From an uncultured Ruminiclostridium sp. (GTDB lineage Bacteria; Bacillota; Clostridia; Oscillospirales; Ruminococcaceae), in assembly GCA_910588335.1 (NCBI GenBank), contig CAJUQV010000008.1:33040-97039 (forward strand): a stretch of 64,000 bases of DNA. The letters are read 5' to 3'. The position numbers and the translations under genes are program-made. The notes below the pieces were generated by a model that searched no databases, was not told the origin of the DNA, and saw only the letters and a program-made list of their open reading frames with translations. Positions 43,410 through 51,604 of the stretch are shown here, piece by piece. Positions within the stretch are counted from its first letter, which is position 1. Each line of letters begins with the position of its first letter.

Positions 43410-43670
43410 ATGGCTGAAAAGCATGACGTTAATAACGATAAAGGCGCACGTCCCGTTAAGCGCGCAAGAAAAAAGGTTTGCCAGTTCTGTGTTGACAGAG
43501 CGGAGTTTATTGATTATAAGGATGTAGCAAAGCTCAAGAAGTGCATGACGGAGCGTTCAAAAATTCTGCCCCGCCGTGTTACCGGCTGCTGTGCATATCA
43601 TCAGAGAGAGCTTACCGTTGCCATCAAAAGAGCGAGACAGGTTGCTCTTATCCCTTACGTAAGCGACTGA
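43410..43670 (+). CDS. rpsR: 30S ribosomal protein S18, zinc-binding form
   Basis: 86 residues. Four cysteines are kept (CQFC, then one in KKCMTE, and TGCC), so this is the C+ form that can hold zinc; many genomes have a second C- copy under zinc control. YKDVAKLKKCMTERSKILPR and AIKRARQVALIPYV are typical. RimI, encoded at 2490, is the enzyme that acetylates S18 in other bacteria. RBS CAGGAGG. Followed by a strong terminator. Confidence 0.97.
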   Translation: MAEKHDVNNDKGARPVKRARKKVCQFCVDRAEFIDYKDVAKLKKCMTERSKILPRRVTGCCAYHQRELTVAIKRARQVALIPYVSD

Positions 43671-43683
43671 TGCTATTTTGAAC

Positions 43684-43721
43684 AAAAAAAGCTGTTTCAA
43701 GTTTTTGAAGCAGCTTTTTTG
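43684..43721 (+). terminator. Terminator of rpsF-ssb-rpsR
   Basis: AAAAAGCTG-TTTCAA pairs with TTGAAG-CAGCTTTTT, ending in six T. Confidence 0.9.
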
Positions 43722-43805
43722 ATTTTTCAATATTTTTTCTCAAACTCTCCGAACCTTTCCGATTTTTCCGCGACTAATATACGAAAGCTTTCATTGAGGT
43801 GCACC

Positions 43806-45440
43806 ATGAACGATATTAACAAAAACATTTTAATTGAATATGCCGATTACCTGATGAAAATCGCCGTGTATAAGACGGGAAACATCTGCGACGCCGAGGA
43901 TCTTGTTCAGGATACCCTTTTGGCGGCACTGGCTTATCTTGAACGCGGAAGGTCTATTGATAACGTTAAAAACTGGCTTTCCTCGGTGCTTGACCGTAAA
44001 TTTTACGACAGCATACGGAGAAAGTACCGCAAGCCTACCGTTTCTATGGATATAACCGCCGAGCTGGCGGAGGAGGCAATGCTGTACGAAGCTGTGGAGA
44101 AAAGTGAGGACGCCGAAAATATCAGGCGCTGTGTTTCAATGCTCACAAAAAATTATCGTGAGGTGATCATACGCCATTATATGAACGGCGAAAGCGTAAA
44201 GGACATAGCCGGGGCGCTGAACGTACCTGAAAATACCGTAAAATCACGGCTTTATACGGGAAGAAGGCATATCGGAAAGGAATTTGAGATGGAAAATTAT
44301 ACAAAGCAGAGCTATCAGCCAGAAACCCTCTGGATAGGTTGTACGGGCGAATCGGGATTGAACGATGAACCCTTTTCTTTGGTGGGACATGACAAGATCA
44401 AAATGAATCTGCTTATTTTAGCCTATGAAAAGCCGATTACGATACCACAATTGGCGGGGGCTATAGGAATCCCCACCGCTTACGTGGAGCCTATTGTGGA
44501 AGACTTTATAAAGAGCGAGCTTATGGGACGAGTAGGGGACAAAGTATATACGGATTTTATCATTACGGGCGAAAAGGAAAGATTGGAGTATCTTGACGCG
44601 CAGATTAAAACGGCGCAGGAAAATTACAGGGAGATATGGGAAGTTATAGATTCGGGTCTGGCGGAGCTGAGAAAACAGAATTATTATAAGGCGCAGAGAG
44701 ATTCGGCAAAGCTTAAGCTGGAAAGTCATTTTGTAATAAGAACCGTTGAGCAGACGGTAAACAGTGCGAGAAACGAAGCCTGCGGCGGCCTTGAGGCTTT
44801 CTCAGATTACAGGCGGCGTCCCGACGGGGGAAGATGGTACGCCATAGGCAACCGTTATCCCGATAATTACGACAATACGAAATCAAGGCATATCCCCTAT
44901 GGCATAAACGGTGAGTGGGGAACCGGAATTTTCGATTTTCTTGACACGAAGCATATAAGCCTTACCGATTACGATACCGTTCTGTGCCGCGCTCATAATC
45001 TTTATTCGGGGAATTACCGGTTTAAACAGAGCGCTCTTAAAATGCTCTATGCGGTTTACACCCACAACAAGGACGCTTTTTCCGCCGTGGATAAGAGCTG
45101 TATTGACAGTATTGACGAATTTATAAAAATGGACTATTTATCTAAGGACGCGGACGGTAAGCTGATCTGCGAGGTTCCCGTTATTTCCGTAAAAGAGCGT
45201 GATATTCATTACGCCCTGACGGAAAAATACAAAGGAATAATTGCAGAGAGATTTCACGGCGTTTTTATGGCGCTTATGGAAAATCCGCAGGAGATACCAT
45301 CCCATGTAAAGTCTTATCCCAAGTGGCTTAGGTATAATACATGCTGCTGTTATCTGCCTATGGCTGTTGTTCTGACGGCAAGGGAGGAAGGATTGTATGA
45401 TAATACTTCCGCAGCGGTTTATATTGAATGTGAAAAATAA
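43806..45440 (+). CDS. Sigma-70 family factor fused to a long C-terminal unknown domain
   Basis: 544 residues from ATG 43806 (MNDINKNILIEYADYLMKIA), with TGAGGTG upstream. Residues 1-165 form an ECF-like sigma factor: DAEDLVQDTLLAALAYL and WLSSVLDRKFYDSIRRKY (region 2), YREVIIRHYMNGESVKDIAG and NVPENTVKSRLYTGRR (region 4). Then a second winged-helix-like part (about 200-270, PITIPQLAGAIGIPTAYVEP), a helical, probably coiled-coil stretch (about 270-330), and a C-terminal domain of about 200 residues ending with a CCCYLP cysteine cluster. ECF factors are normally under 200 residues; the extension may replace an anti-sigma factor as built-in sensor. No anti-sigma gene is adjacent. Confidence 0.82.
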   Translation: MNDINKNILIEYADYLMKIAVYKTGNICDAEDLVQDTLLAALAYLERGRSIDNVKNWLSSVLDRKFYDSIRRKYRKPTVSMDITAELAEEAMLYEAVEKSEDAENIRRCVSMLTKNYREVIIRHYMNGESVKDIAGALNVPENTVKSRLYTGRRHIGKEFEMENYTKQSYQPETLWIGCTGESGLNDEPFSLVGHDKIKMNLLILAYEKPITIPQLAGAIGIPTAYVEPIVEDFIKSELMGRVGDKVYTDFIITGEKERLEYLDAQIKTAQENYREIWEVIDSGLAELRKQNYYKAQRDSAKLKLESHFVIRTVEQTVNSARNEACGGLEAFSDYRRRPDGGRWYAIGNRYPDNYDNTKSRHIPYGINGEWGTGIFDFLDTKHISLTDYDTVLCRAHNLYSGNYRFKQSALKMLYAVYTHNKDAFSAVDKSCIDSIDEFIKMDYLSKDADGKLICEVPVISVKERDIHYALTEKYKGIIAERFHGVFMALMENPQEIPSHVKSYPKWLRYNTCCCYLPMAVVLTAREEGLYDNTSAAVYIECEK

Positions 45441-45663
45441 CTTGAGAATTTGAGGTAACCGTATCGTAACGGGAATTGTAAAAGCATAAACTTGCAGTAA
45501 AAAGGGACGCTCCGCAAAATAGAGCGCCCCTTATTATATTTTCTTGTAAAAGTCTGTTTTATAAGTGGCAGTTTTGAATTGTATATGTACTGTATTTTCT
45601 CGAAACCACCGCCAATATCATTAAACAAGCATATGTAAGTTTTTGTACTTTTTATATTTTATA

Positions 45664-46785
45664 TCAAAAAAAGTTCGCGTAATACATTCCGCCCAAAATT
45701 ATCAGATAACATAAATTAAACGCCGTAAATACCAAAATATACTTTTTCGGCCGGCTGCCCTCTGCGGCCGCATAAAATTTATACGTTATAAGACTTGCCA
45801 TGGAAGCGATAAGAGTTCCCAATCCTCCCAGGTTTGTTCCTATAATGAGCGCTTCTGCGTTATCCGAAAGACCCGAAAGCAGAATTGCCGCCGGAACGTT
45901 GCTGATAACCTGCGATAAAGCAATGGAAACCGCCGCTTCATTTCCGTTGAGAACGCTCTGTAAGCTGTCGGAAAGGGCGGGTATTGAGCCCAGATTTCCC
46001 ACAAAAACGAAGAAAAACACAAAAGTAAGCAAAAGCGAGTAATCTACTCGCAGGAAAAGTTTTCTGTCCGCAATAAGAACCGAAGCTGTGATAATCAAAA
46101 GCAGCGGCAGGGGATCGAGTACTCTTAATATGGTAAGCATATTCAAAATAAAAAGTACCGCAAAAAATATCGGTTTAAGCCTGCCTTGGATTTTGATTTC
46201 GGTTTTGGGGGACTCCGTTTTAAGCTTAGGCAAAAACACAAAAGACGAAAACAGCAGCATAATCAGTGACAGCGCGGAATAAGGAAATATGACGCCGATA
46301 AATTCCGTAAGGGAAAGCCCGAACTTTGAATAAAGATACAGATTCTGAGGGTTGCCCATCGGCGTGAGCATACTCCCCAGATTAGCCGCCGCCGTTTCCA
46401 GAACCAGAAGCAGTATTTCCGCCCGCCACTTGCCGTCTCCAGAAATTTCCTTGAAAAGCAGCATCGTAAAAGGCACCAACGTTACAAGGGTAACGTCGTT
46501 GGTCAGCAGCATACTCATAAAAAAACTAAGCAGCACCAATACCGTTCCCACGGTTCTGAAGCTCGCGAATTTTTTCAGAAGCGATTGGCAGACAACACCG
46601 AAAACTCCCGACTGACGGATGCCCGCCACAGTAAGCATCAAGCAGAACAGAAGTATAAGCACCCTGAAGTCGATATATTCCCAATAGTCGGGGGACGGGG
46701 GTACAATAAAACAAGATATTGCCGCCAATATTCCGGATATACAAAGCACCGCTTCTTTTTTTATAAAATTTATAATGTTTTTCAC
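45664..46785 (-). CDS. SLC13/ArsB-like anion permease
   Basis: 373 residues from the GTG at 46785 behind GCGGGAA. That start is fixed by the promoter at 46816-46844, which makes any longer reading impossible for this transcript. About ten to eleven membrane segments. TNDVTLVTLVPFTMLL and NLGSMLTPMGNPQNLYLY in the first half and SQVISNVPAAILLSG and GTNLGGLGTLIASMASL in the second are the paired reentrant motifs of the citrate / arsenite ion-transporter superfamily. Substrate undecided (dicarboxylate, sulfate or arsenite). Confidence 0.82.
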   Translation of the reverse strand: MKNIINFIKKEAVLCISGILAAISCFIVPPSPDYWEYIDFRVLILLFCLMLTVAGIRQSGVFGVVCQSLLKKFASFRTVGTVLVLLSFFMSMLLTNDVTLVTLVPFTMLLFKEISGDGKWRAEILLLVLETAAANLGSMLTPMGNPQNLYLYSKFGLSLTEFIGVIFPYSALSLIMLLFSSFVFLPKLKTESPKTEIKIQGRLKPIFFAVLFILNMLTILRVLDPLPLLLIITASVLIADRKLFLRVDYSLLLTFVFFFVFVGNLGSIPALSDSLQSVLNGNEAAVSIALSQVISNVPAAILLSGLSDNAEALIIGTNLGGLGTLIASMASLITYKFYAAAEGSRPKKYILVFTAFNLCYLIILGGMYYANFF

Positions 46786-46815
46786 CTTGATTCCCGCTTT
46801 CCTGAAGTTGGATAC

Positions 46816-46844
46816 ATTATACCATTTTTCCGAGTTTTTTTCAA
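46816..46844 (-). promoter_or_regulatory. Promoter of the permease gene
   Basis: Minus strand: -35 TTGAAA (46839-46844), 17-base spacer, -10 TATAAT (46816-46821). Confidence 0.8.
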
Positions 46845-46870
46845 CTATAGCAAAAAACGGCGTAAAAAAC

Positions 46871-46898
46871 TTGACACGACGGAAAACCATGTTATACT
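46871..46898 (+). promoter_or_regulatory. Promoter of the AraC-family gene
   Basis: -35 TTGACA, 16-base spacer, -10 TATACT (46893-46898). Back-to-back with the permease promoter. A start near 46905 would put the family C repeat inside the leader. Confidence 0.7.
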
Positions 46899-46921
46899 TT
46901 TATCATGAGCAATGGCTAATA

Positions 46922-47025
46922 CTAATTTTTGATCAAAGTATAGACAAATATATGGATGATCAAAAATTAGTGCTTAGGGTGCAATCTTTAATCAAGTCTG
47001 CAACTTGATTAAAGATTGGTATAAC
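46922..47025 (+). repeat. Family C double-hairpin repeat in the AraC leader
   Basis: CTAATTTTTGAT...ATCAAAAATTAG (46922-46970), linker TGCTTAGGGTG, then CAATCTTTAATCAAG...CTTGATTAAAGATTGG and TATAAC. Both hairpins carry compensating changes relative to the copy at 32218 (T/A pairs in place of C/G), so pairing is kept. Confidence 0.85.
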
Positions 47026-47048
47026 AATACCGAAACGGAGAGTATAAC

Positions 47049-47894
47049 GTGTTTTTTTGCAATAATACAGATATACAGTTCAATGCGGGCGGCTGTAATT
47101 TTCACGCGGTTAATCTGATCCGCTCAAAAATAAAGCGCGATATTCCGCTTCACAACCACGGAATCAACTGTTATGAAATACACTTCATTTCCGAAGGATT
47201 AGGTACCCTCAATGTCGAGGGAACCGACTATTCCGTCACACCCGGTACGCTTTTTGTTACCGGCCCGCTGACGGAGCACGAACAGCTCACCGATCCGACA
47301 AATCCTATGGAGGAATGGTGTATTTATCTTCGGGCGGATTGTAACGAAACCGAAAAATACGACGATATAATTTTAAAATTCCTTTCGGAAAAATTCTGGA
47401 TAGGGCAGGACGAGCAAGAACTCCTGCCTCTGTTCCAAAGGTTGTTTTCCGAGCTTGACAATCGTTTTGTGGGTTACAGGATGATGGCCGGACTCCTTAT
47501 CTCGGAAATTATCGTGGGAACGGCGCGTAATTATATTAACGCTTCGGTGTCCATGGGTGAAATATTCGGCTGCGCTTCGGAAAGGATGAGTATAATTATC
47601 GAGGAATATTTCCTTTACGAATATCGAAGCGCCACATTGGAGGATTTATCAAAACGTCTGGGACTCAGTCCGAGGCAAACCCAGAGAATGATTGAGAAAT
47701 ATTATTCAAGCAGCTTCAGCGAAAAGAAAAACAGGGCAAGAATGTCCGCCGCTCAGCTTATGCTTTCCGATACATCCCTCGGACTTTCGGAGATTTCGGA
47801 CAAACTGGGCTATTCTTCACAGGAATACTTTAACGCCGCCTTTAAAAAATATTACGGCATTTCGCCGGGGAGGTTTCGTAAAAGATTAACCTAA
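47049..47894 (+). CDS. AraC family transcriptional regulator
   Basis: 281 residues. N-terminal cupin-like effector domain (PLHNHGINCYEIHFISEGLG, then VTPGTLFVTGPLTEHEQ) and a C-terminal pair of helix-turn-helix motifs (LEDLSKRLGLSPRQTQRMIE; LSEISDKLGYSSQEYFNAAF) ending FKKYYGISPGRFRK. It starts with GTG at 47049, with CGGAGAG eight bases upstream. It is followed after 109 bases by the GH29 fucosidase gene, whose promoter lacks a good -35; control of that gene by this protein is a reasonable inference. Confidence 0.9.
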   Translation: MFFCNNTDIQFNAGGCNFHAVNLIRSKIKRDIPLHNHGINCYEIHFISEGLGTLNVEGTDYSVTPGTLFVTGPLTEHEQLTDPTNPMEEWCIYLRADCNETEKYDDIILKFLSEKFWIGQDEQELLPLFQRLFSELDNRFVGYRMMAGLLISEIIVGTARNYINASVSMGEIFGCASERMSIIIEEYFLYEYRSATLEDLSKRLGLSPRQTQRMIEKYYSSSFSEKKNRARMSAAQLMLSDTSLGLSEISDKLGYSSQEYFNAAFKKYYGISPGRFRKRLT

Positions 47895-47906
47895 ATTATA
47901 ATAATG

Positions 47907-47970
47907 CGACATATTTTTAAACAAATAGTCGTCAAATGCTCTTATATTATTTAAATTAAAAGTATATAAT
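47907..47970 (+). promoter_or_regulatory. Palindrome and weak promoter before the fucosidase gene
   Basis: CGACATATTT and AAATAGTCG form an imperfect palindrome at 47907-47931. TATAAT at 47965-47970 has no good -35 at the proper distance (TTATAT), as expected for an activator-dependent promoter. RBS AAAAGGAGA precedes the ATG. Confidence 0.5.
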
Positions 47971-48003
47971 CATCTTAAGAAAAATCTTAAAAGGAGATAC
48001 GAT

Positions 48004-49479
48004 ATGTACGAGCTTGAAAAATATCTGAAAAAAATCGACGAGGTTATTGAAAACGGCCCATACAGCGATAATTGGCACTCTTTATCCTCCTATAAGGTTC
48101 CCGATTGGTATAAAGAAGCCAAATTCGGTATTTTTATACACTGGGGAGTTTTCAGCGTACCCGCTTTCGCCAACGAATGGTATCCCCGCAATATGTACAT
48201 AAAAGACAGCTACGAATATAAACATCATATCGAAACATACGGAAAGCATACCGAATTCGGCTACAAGGATTTTATTCCCATGTTCAAGGCGGAAAAATTT
48301 GTTCCCGAAGAGTGGGCGGAACTTTTTTCGGCTTCGGGAGCAAAATATGTGGTACCGGTAGCGGAGCACCACGACGGTTTTCAAATGTACAAAAGTGAAA
48401 TATCCCACTGGAACGCCTACGAAAAGGGTCCTGAACGCGACGTTTTGGGCGAGCTTAAAACGGCCTGCGGTAAATTGGGGATAGAATTGGGCGCATCCTC
48501 TCACCGTGCGGAGCACTGGTTCTTTATGGGCGGCGGAAAGGATTTTGAAAGTGATATAAAAGAGCCTCTCAGCCGCGGCGACCTGTACTGGCCGTCAATG
48601 CCTTCGGCGGAGCTTCACGATATATACAGTGATCCCAAGCCTACCGAGGAATATTTACAGGACTGGCTGGTAAGAACCTGTGAGATTGTGGACAATTACC
48701 GTCCTAAGATCGTATATTTCGACTGGTGGATACAGCATCAGGCTTTCAAGCCTTACATAAAGAAATTTGCGGCCTATTACTATAACCGCGCCCACGAATG
48801 GGGAACCGACGCCGTTATCAATTATAAACATGACAGTTATATGTTCGGAACGGCTGTTCCAGATGTGGAAAGAGGACAGTTTGCTGACAGAAAGCCGTTT
48901 TTCTGGCAGACCGATACGGCCGTTGCACTCAACTCATGGTGCCATACCGAAAACAACGCCTATCGTCGCGCCGAAGAACTTGTATGCGATTTAGCGGATA
49001 TAGTCAGCAAAAACGGCTGTTTGCTTTTAAATATAGGTCCGAGAGCGGACGGAAGTATTCCCGACGAGGATAAAAACATTCTTCTTGATATCGGAAAATG
49101 GCTTAAGATAAACGGGGAAGCCATTTATGGCTCAAAGCTTTGGAGAAGATCCGGAGAAGGTCCAACGGAAATTCCCGAAGGACAGTTTACCGACGGAATA
49201 AAGAAAAACTTTACCTCACAGGATATCCGCTTTACAACCGCTAACGGCTACTTGTACGCAACGGTGCTTAAGCGCAGTGACAACGGCGAATATCTTGTAA
49301 CGGCTTTAGATTCGAGAGACGCTTCGCACAGAGATAATTTCTGCGGAATCGTTAACAATGTAACTGTGCTGGGTACCGATAAAAAACCGGTCTGGGAGAG
49401 ACGTCCCGACGGATTGTACGTCAAGACGGATTATGAAAACGGGGATTACCCCATTGTGTTTAAAATTGAAATTGATTGA
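48004..49479 (+). CDS. GH29 alpha-L-fucosidase, intracellular
   Basis: 491 residues. Starts near YKVPDWYKEAKFGIFIHWGVFSVP after cutting the first 29 residues; other family pieces are AEHHDGF, SSHRAEHW, and the nucleophile Asp240 in IVYFDWWI; GCLLLNIGPRADGSIPDED is the typical end of the barrel, followed by a beta-sandwich. No signal peptide, so it acts on imported fucosylated oligosaccharides. It releases L-fucose for FucI (22049) and, further on, FucO (16142). Specificity between GH29-A and -B is not fixed here. Confidence 0.93.
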   Translation: MYELEKYLKKIDEVIENGPYSDNWHSLSSYKVPDWYKEAKFGIFIHWGVFSVPAFANEWYPRNMYIKDSYEYKHHIETYGKHTEFGYKDFIPMFKAEKFVPEEWAELFSASGAKYVVPVAEHHDGFQMYKSEISHWNAYEKGPERDVLGELKTACGKLGIELGASSHRAEHWFFMGGGKDFESDIKEPLSRGDLYWPSMPSAELHDIYSDPKPTEEYLQDWLVRTCEIVDNYRPKIVYFDWWIQHQAFKPYIKKFAAYYYNRAHEWGTDAVINYKHDSYMFGTAVPDVERGQFADRKPFFWQTDTAVALNSWCHTENNAYRRAEELVCDLADIVSKNGCLLLNIGPRADGSIPDEDKNILLDIGKWLKINGEAIYGSKLWRRSGEGPTEIPEGQFTDGIKKNFTSQDIRFTTANGYLYATVLKRSDNGEYLVTALDSRDASHRDNFCGIVNNVTVLGTDKKPVWERRPDGLYVKTDYENGDYPIVFKIEID

Positions 49480-49484
49480 TTTAC

Positions 49485-49500
49485 TTAAGGCAATACTATC
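49485..49500 (+). repeat. Solitary family B end
   Basis: TTAAGGCAATACTATC matches the left end of the family B repeats; no right end is found nearby, so it is a remnant. Confidence 0.45.
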
Positions 49501-49542
49501 ACAATGGAAAATCTTTATTGGAACCAATAAACTTCTGATTTC

Positions 49543-49582
49543 TTTTCGCTTCCTTTTTGCATTACAAAAGGGAAGCGAAAAA
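49543..49582 (+). terminator. Stem-loop after the fucosidase gene
   Basis: TTTTCGCTTCC and GGAAGCGAAAA form a strong stem; the downstream tail AAAATTATTTTT has a delayed T-run. Confidence 0.55.
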
Positions 49583-49605
49583 ATTATTTTTAAAAAGAAA
49601 GCAGT

Positions 49606-50478
49606 GTGATTAAAATGCTAACAATGATAATAGTAGTAGCTCTCTATACAATCTGTTCCCTGAACGACAAATACGCAGTAAGCAAGGCAAAATTAAACGG
49701 CTCTCAGCTTACCTTCCTTATGGCGGCGGGTACAATACCTTTTCTTGCCGCTTTACTTCCCTTTACAGACAGGAACGTTACCTTTTCCCCGCTAACCCTT
49801 GCTTTTGTTCTTTTAATGGCAGCCAGCAAATATTTTGAGTTCTATATGAGCGCCAAAATTCTTGAACAAATGTCCGCTTTCGAGCTTAAGGCGTGGCTGG
49901 GTATCTCTCTTTTCCTCTCCTATTTTACGGATATAATAATGCAAAGTCAGAGCATAAGCATTTTAAAAATACTCTGCATAGCGGTGACGGTGGGAGGACT
50001 TGTACTTATCGCCAGATCGGGGAGACAAAAGGTAAGCTATTCAAAAATAGTCATACCTCTTATAGTATACATTGCCGCCAAATTCGGTTACGGCTTTGTG
50101 GTCAAGGCGGGAGAAGGATATATATCCTCAACTCTTATGCTGTTTTTCGCTCTGATAATATTAGCGCTGGTGCTTATACCGAAAGCCAAGCCGTTATCTA
50201 TTGCCGCGGTCAGTCCGGAGGGAAAAAAGGGAGTGGTTATTGTGGTACTGTGCAAGCTGCCCAACGCTCTGGGGCTTTTGGGAGAAAACGCCGTGGCTGC
50301 GGAAAGTCTTACTAATTACGCTTTTATACAGCCTATGATATTGATAGTGATATTGGTGCTTGAGCTTTTGAAAAAAAGTACGCGCCCCACCGGGCTAAAT
50401 CTTGCGGGAAGCATAATATGCGCATTGGGGATTTTGGGATTTCAGGCGGCAGGAATCGATGCCATAAATTTTCTCTAA
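49606..50478 (+). CDS. EamA/DMT family transporter
   Basis: 290 residues, about ten hydrophobic segments in two EamA halves. Visible: LNDKYAVSKAKLNGSQLTFL, ICIAVTVGGLVLIARSG, and near the end LNLAGSIICALGILGFQAAG. The GTG at 49606 follows AGAAAG; ATG 49615 is an alternative. Near the fucosidase gene on the same strand, but a stem-loop separates them; a role in sugar or metabolite export is not shown. Confidence 0.8.
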   Translation: MIKMLTMIIVVALYTICSLNDKYAVSKAKLNGSQLTFLMAAGTIPFLAALLPFTDRNVTFSPLTLAFVLLMAASKYFEFYMSAKILEQMSAFELKAWLGISLFLSYFTDIIMQSQSISILKILCIAVTVGGLVLIARSGRQKVSYSKIVIPLIVYIAAKFGYGFVVKAGEGYISSTLMLFFALIILALVLIPKAKPLSIAAVSPEGKKGVVIVVLCKLPNALGLLGENAVAAESLTNYAFIQPMILIVILVLELLKKSTRPTGLNLAGSIICALGILGFQAAGIDAINFL

Positions 50479-50496
50479 AAAACAAAGGGAAAAAAC

Positions 50497-50525
50497 TTGA
50501 TTTATTCTTTTTGATCTGCTATAAT
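50497..50525 (+). promoter_or_regulatory. Promoter of nfnAB
   Basis: -35 TTGATT, 17-base spacer, -10 TATAAT (50520-50525). Confidence 0.8.
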
Positions 50526-50613
50526 ACTTGTTAGAAATTTAACAACGCCTTTTTGCCTTGTTAATTTCCAAATTGTTCCTTATAAAATTATTGGAAAGGA
50601 AGATAAATACGAA

Positions 50614-51447
50614 ATGTATAAGATTTTAAAAAGGCGTCAGCTTAACGAAAACGTTGTACTGATGGACATTGAAGCGCCTTATGTGGCGAAAAAAGCGTTG
50701 GCGGGACAGTTCATCATTCTCAGAGTCGATGAGTACGGCGAGAGGATTCCGCTTACCGTAGCGGATTATGACAGAGAAAAAGGTACCGTAACCATTATAT
50801 TCCAGATAGTGGGCGCTACCACGCAGCTTCTCTCAACTTTAAAAGAGGGAGACTGCCTAAAGGACTTTGCCGGCCCCTTGGGTAAAGCAACCGAGCTTGA
50901 AGGCTACAGGAAGGTATGCGTAATCGGCGGCGGCGTGGGTTGCGCCATCGCTTACCCCTCCGCCAAATCTCTCTTTAACAGCGGCGCCGAGGTTGACGTT
51001 ATCGCAGGCTTCAGAAGCAAGGATATTGTTATTCTTGAGGAGGAATTCAAGGCCGTAAGCACCAACTTCTACCTTACTACCGACGACGGAAGCTATGGTG
51101 AAAAAGGATTGGTTACCGAAAAGCTTAAAAAGCTTATCGACGCGGGAAATAAATATGATATGGTTTTAGCCATAGGCCCAATACCTATGATGAAATTTGT
51201 GTGCAAGACCACCGAGCCTTACGGAATAAAGACCATGGTATCGCTTAATCCGATTATGATCGACGGTACTGGTATGTGCGGCGGCTGCCGCGTCAACGTG
51301 GGCGGAGAGATAAAATTCGCCTGTGTCGACGGCCCGGACTTTGAAGGACATCTGGTTAATTTTGACGAATTGATAAAGAGAAATTCCACTTACAGAGAGG
51401 CGGAGGCTCACGACAAATCACACTGCCGTCTTTATAAGGGCATCTGA
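50614..51447 (+). CDS. nfnA: NADH-dependent ferredoxin:NADP+ oxidoreductase, small subunit
   Basis: 277 residues. FAD domain (residues 1-95, RIPLTVADYDREKGTVTIIF), NAD domain (VCVIGGGVGCAIAYPSAKSL), and at the C-terminus a [2Fe-2S] site in GMCGGCRVNVGGEIKFACVDG. Together with the next gene it forms NfnAB, which couples NADPH oxidation to reduction of NAD+ and ferredoxin by flavin-based bifurcation. The PyrK-like and sulfide dehydrogenase families are related; the neighbouring glutamate-synthase-like subunit settles the choice. RBS GGAAAGGAAG. Confidence 0.87.
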   Translation: MYKILKRRQLNENVVLMDIEAPYVAKKALAGQFIILRVDEYGERIPLTVADYDREKGTVTIIFQIVGATTQLLSTLKEGDCLKDFAGPLGKATELEGYRKVCVIGGGVGCAIAYPSAKSLFNSGAEVDVIAGFRSKDIVILEEEFKAVSTNFYLTTDDGSYGEKGLVTEKLKKLIDAGNKYDMVLAIGPIPMMKFVCKTTEPYGIKTMVSLNPIMIDGTGMCGGCRVNVGGEIKFACVDGPDFEGHLVNFDELIKRNSTYREAEAHDKSHCRLYKGI

Positions 51448-51604
51448 TTACAGTGAACGTTAAAAATATTTTGACGTTCATTGTAAAACCTGATTAAAAT
51501 TGCCTCGCACATCCGTTCGCTGCATGAACTCCGTGCGAATCGGCAAATAGCAAACTCCAAATAAATTTGTCGTTTGCTGTAAAATTGGAAAGGACTGATA
51601 TATA

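Noticed and set aside
46786..46890. N-terminal extension of the SLC13/ArsB-like permease
   Set aside because: It would cover the gene's own promoter (46816-46844); the GTG at 46785 is the only start on that transcript.
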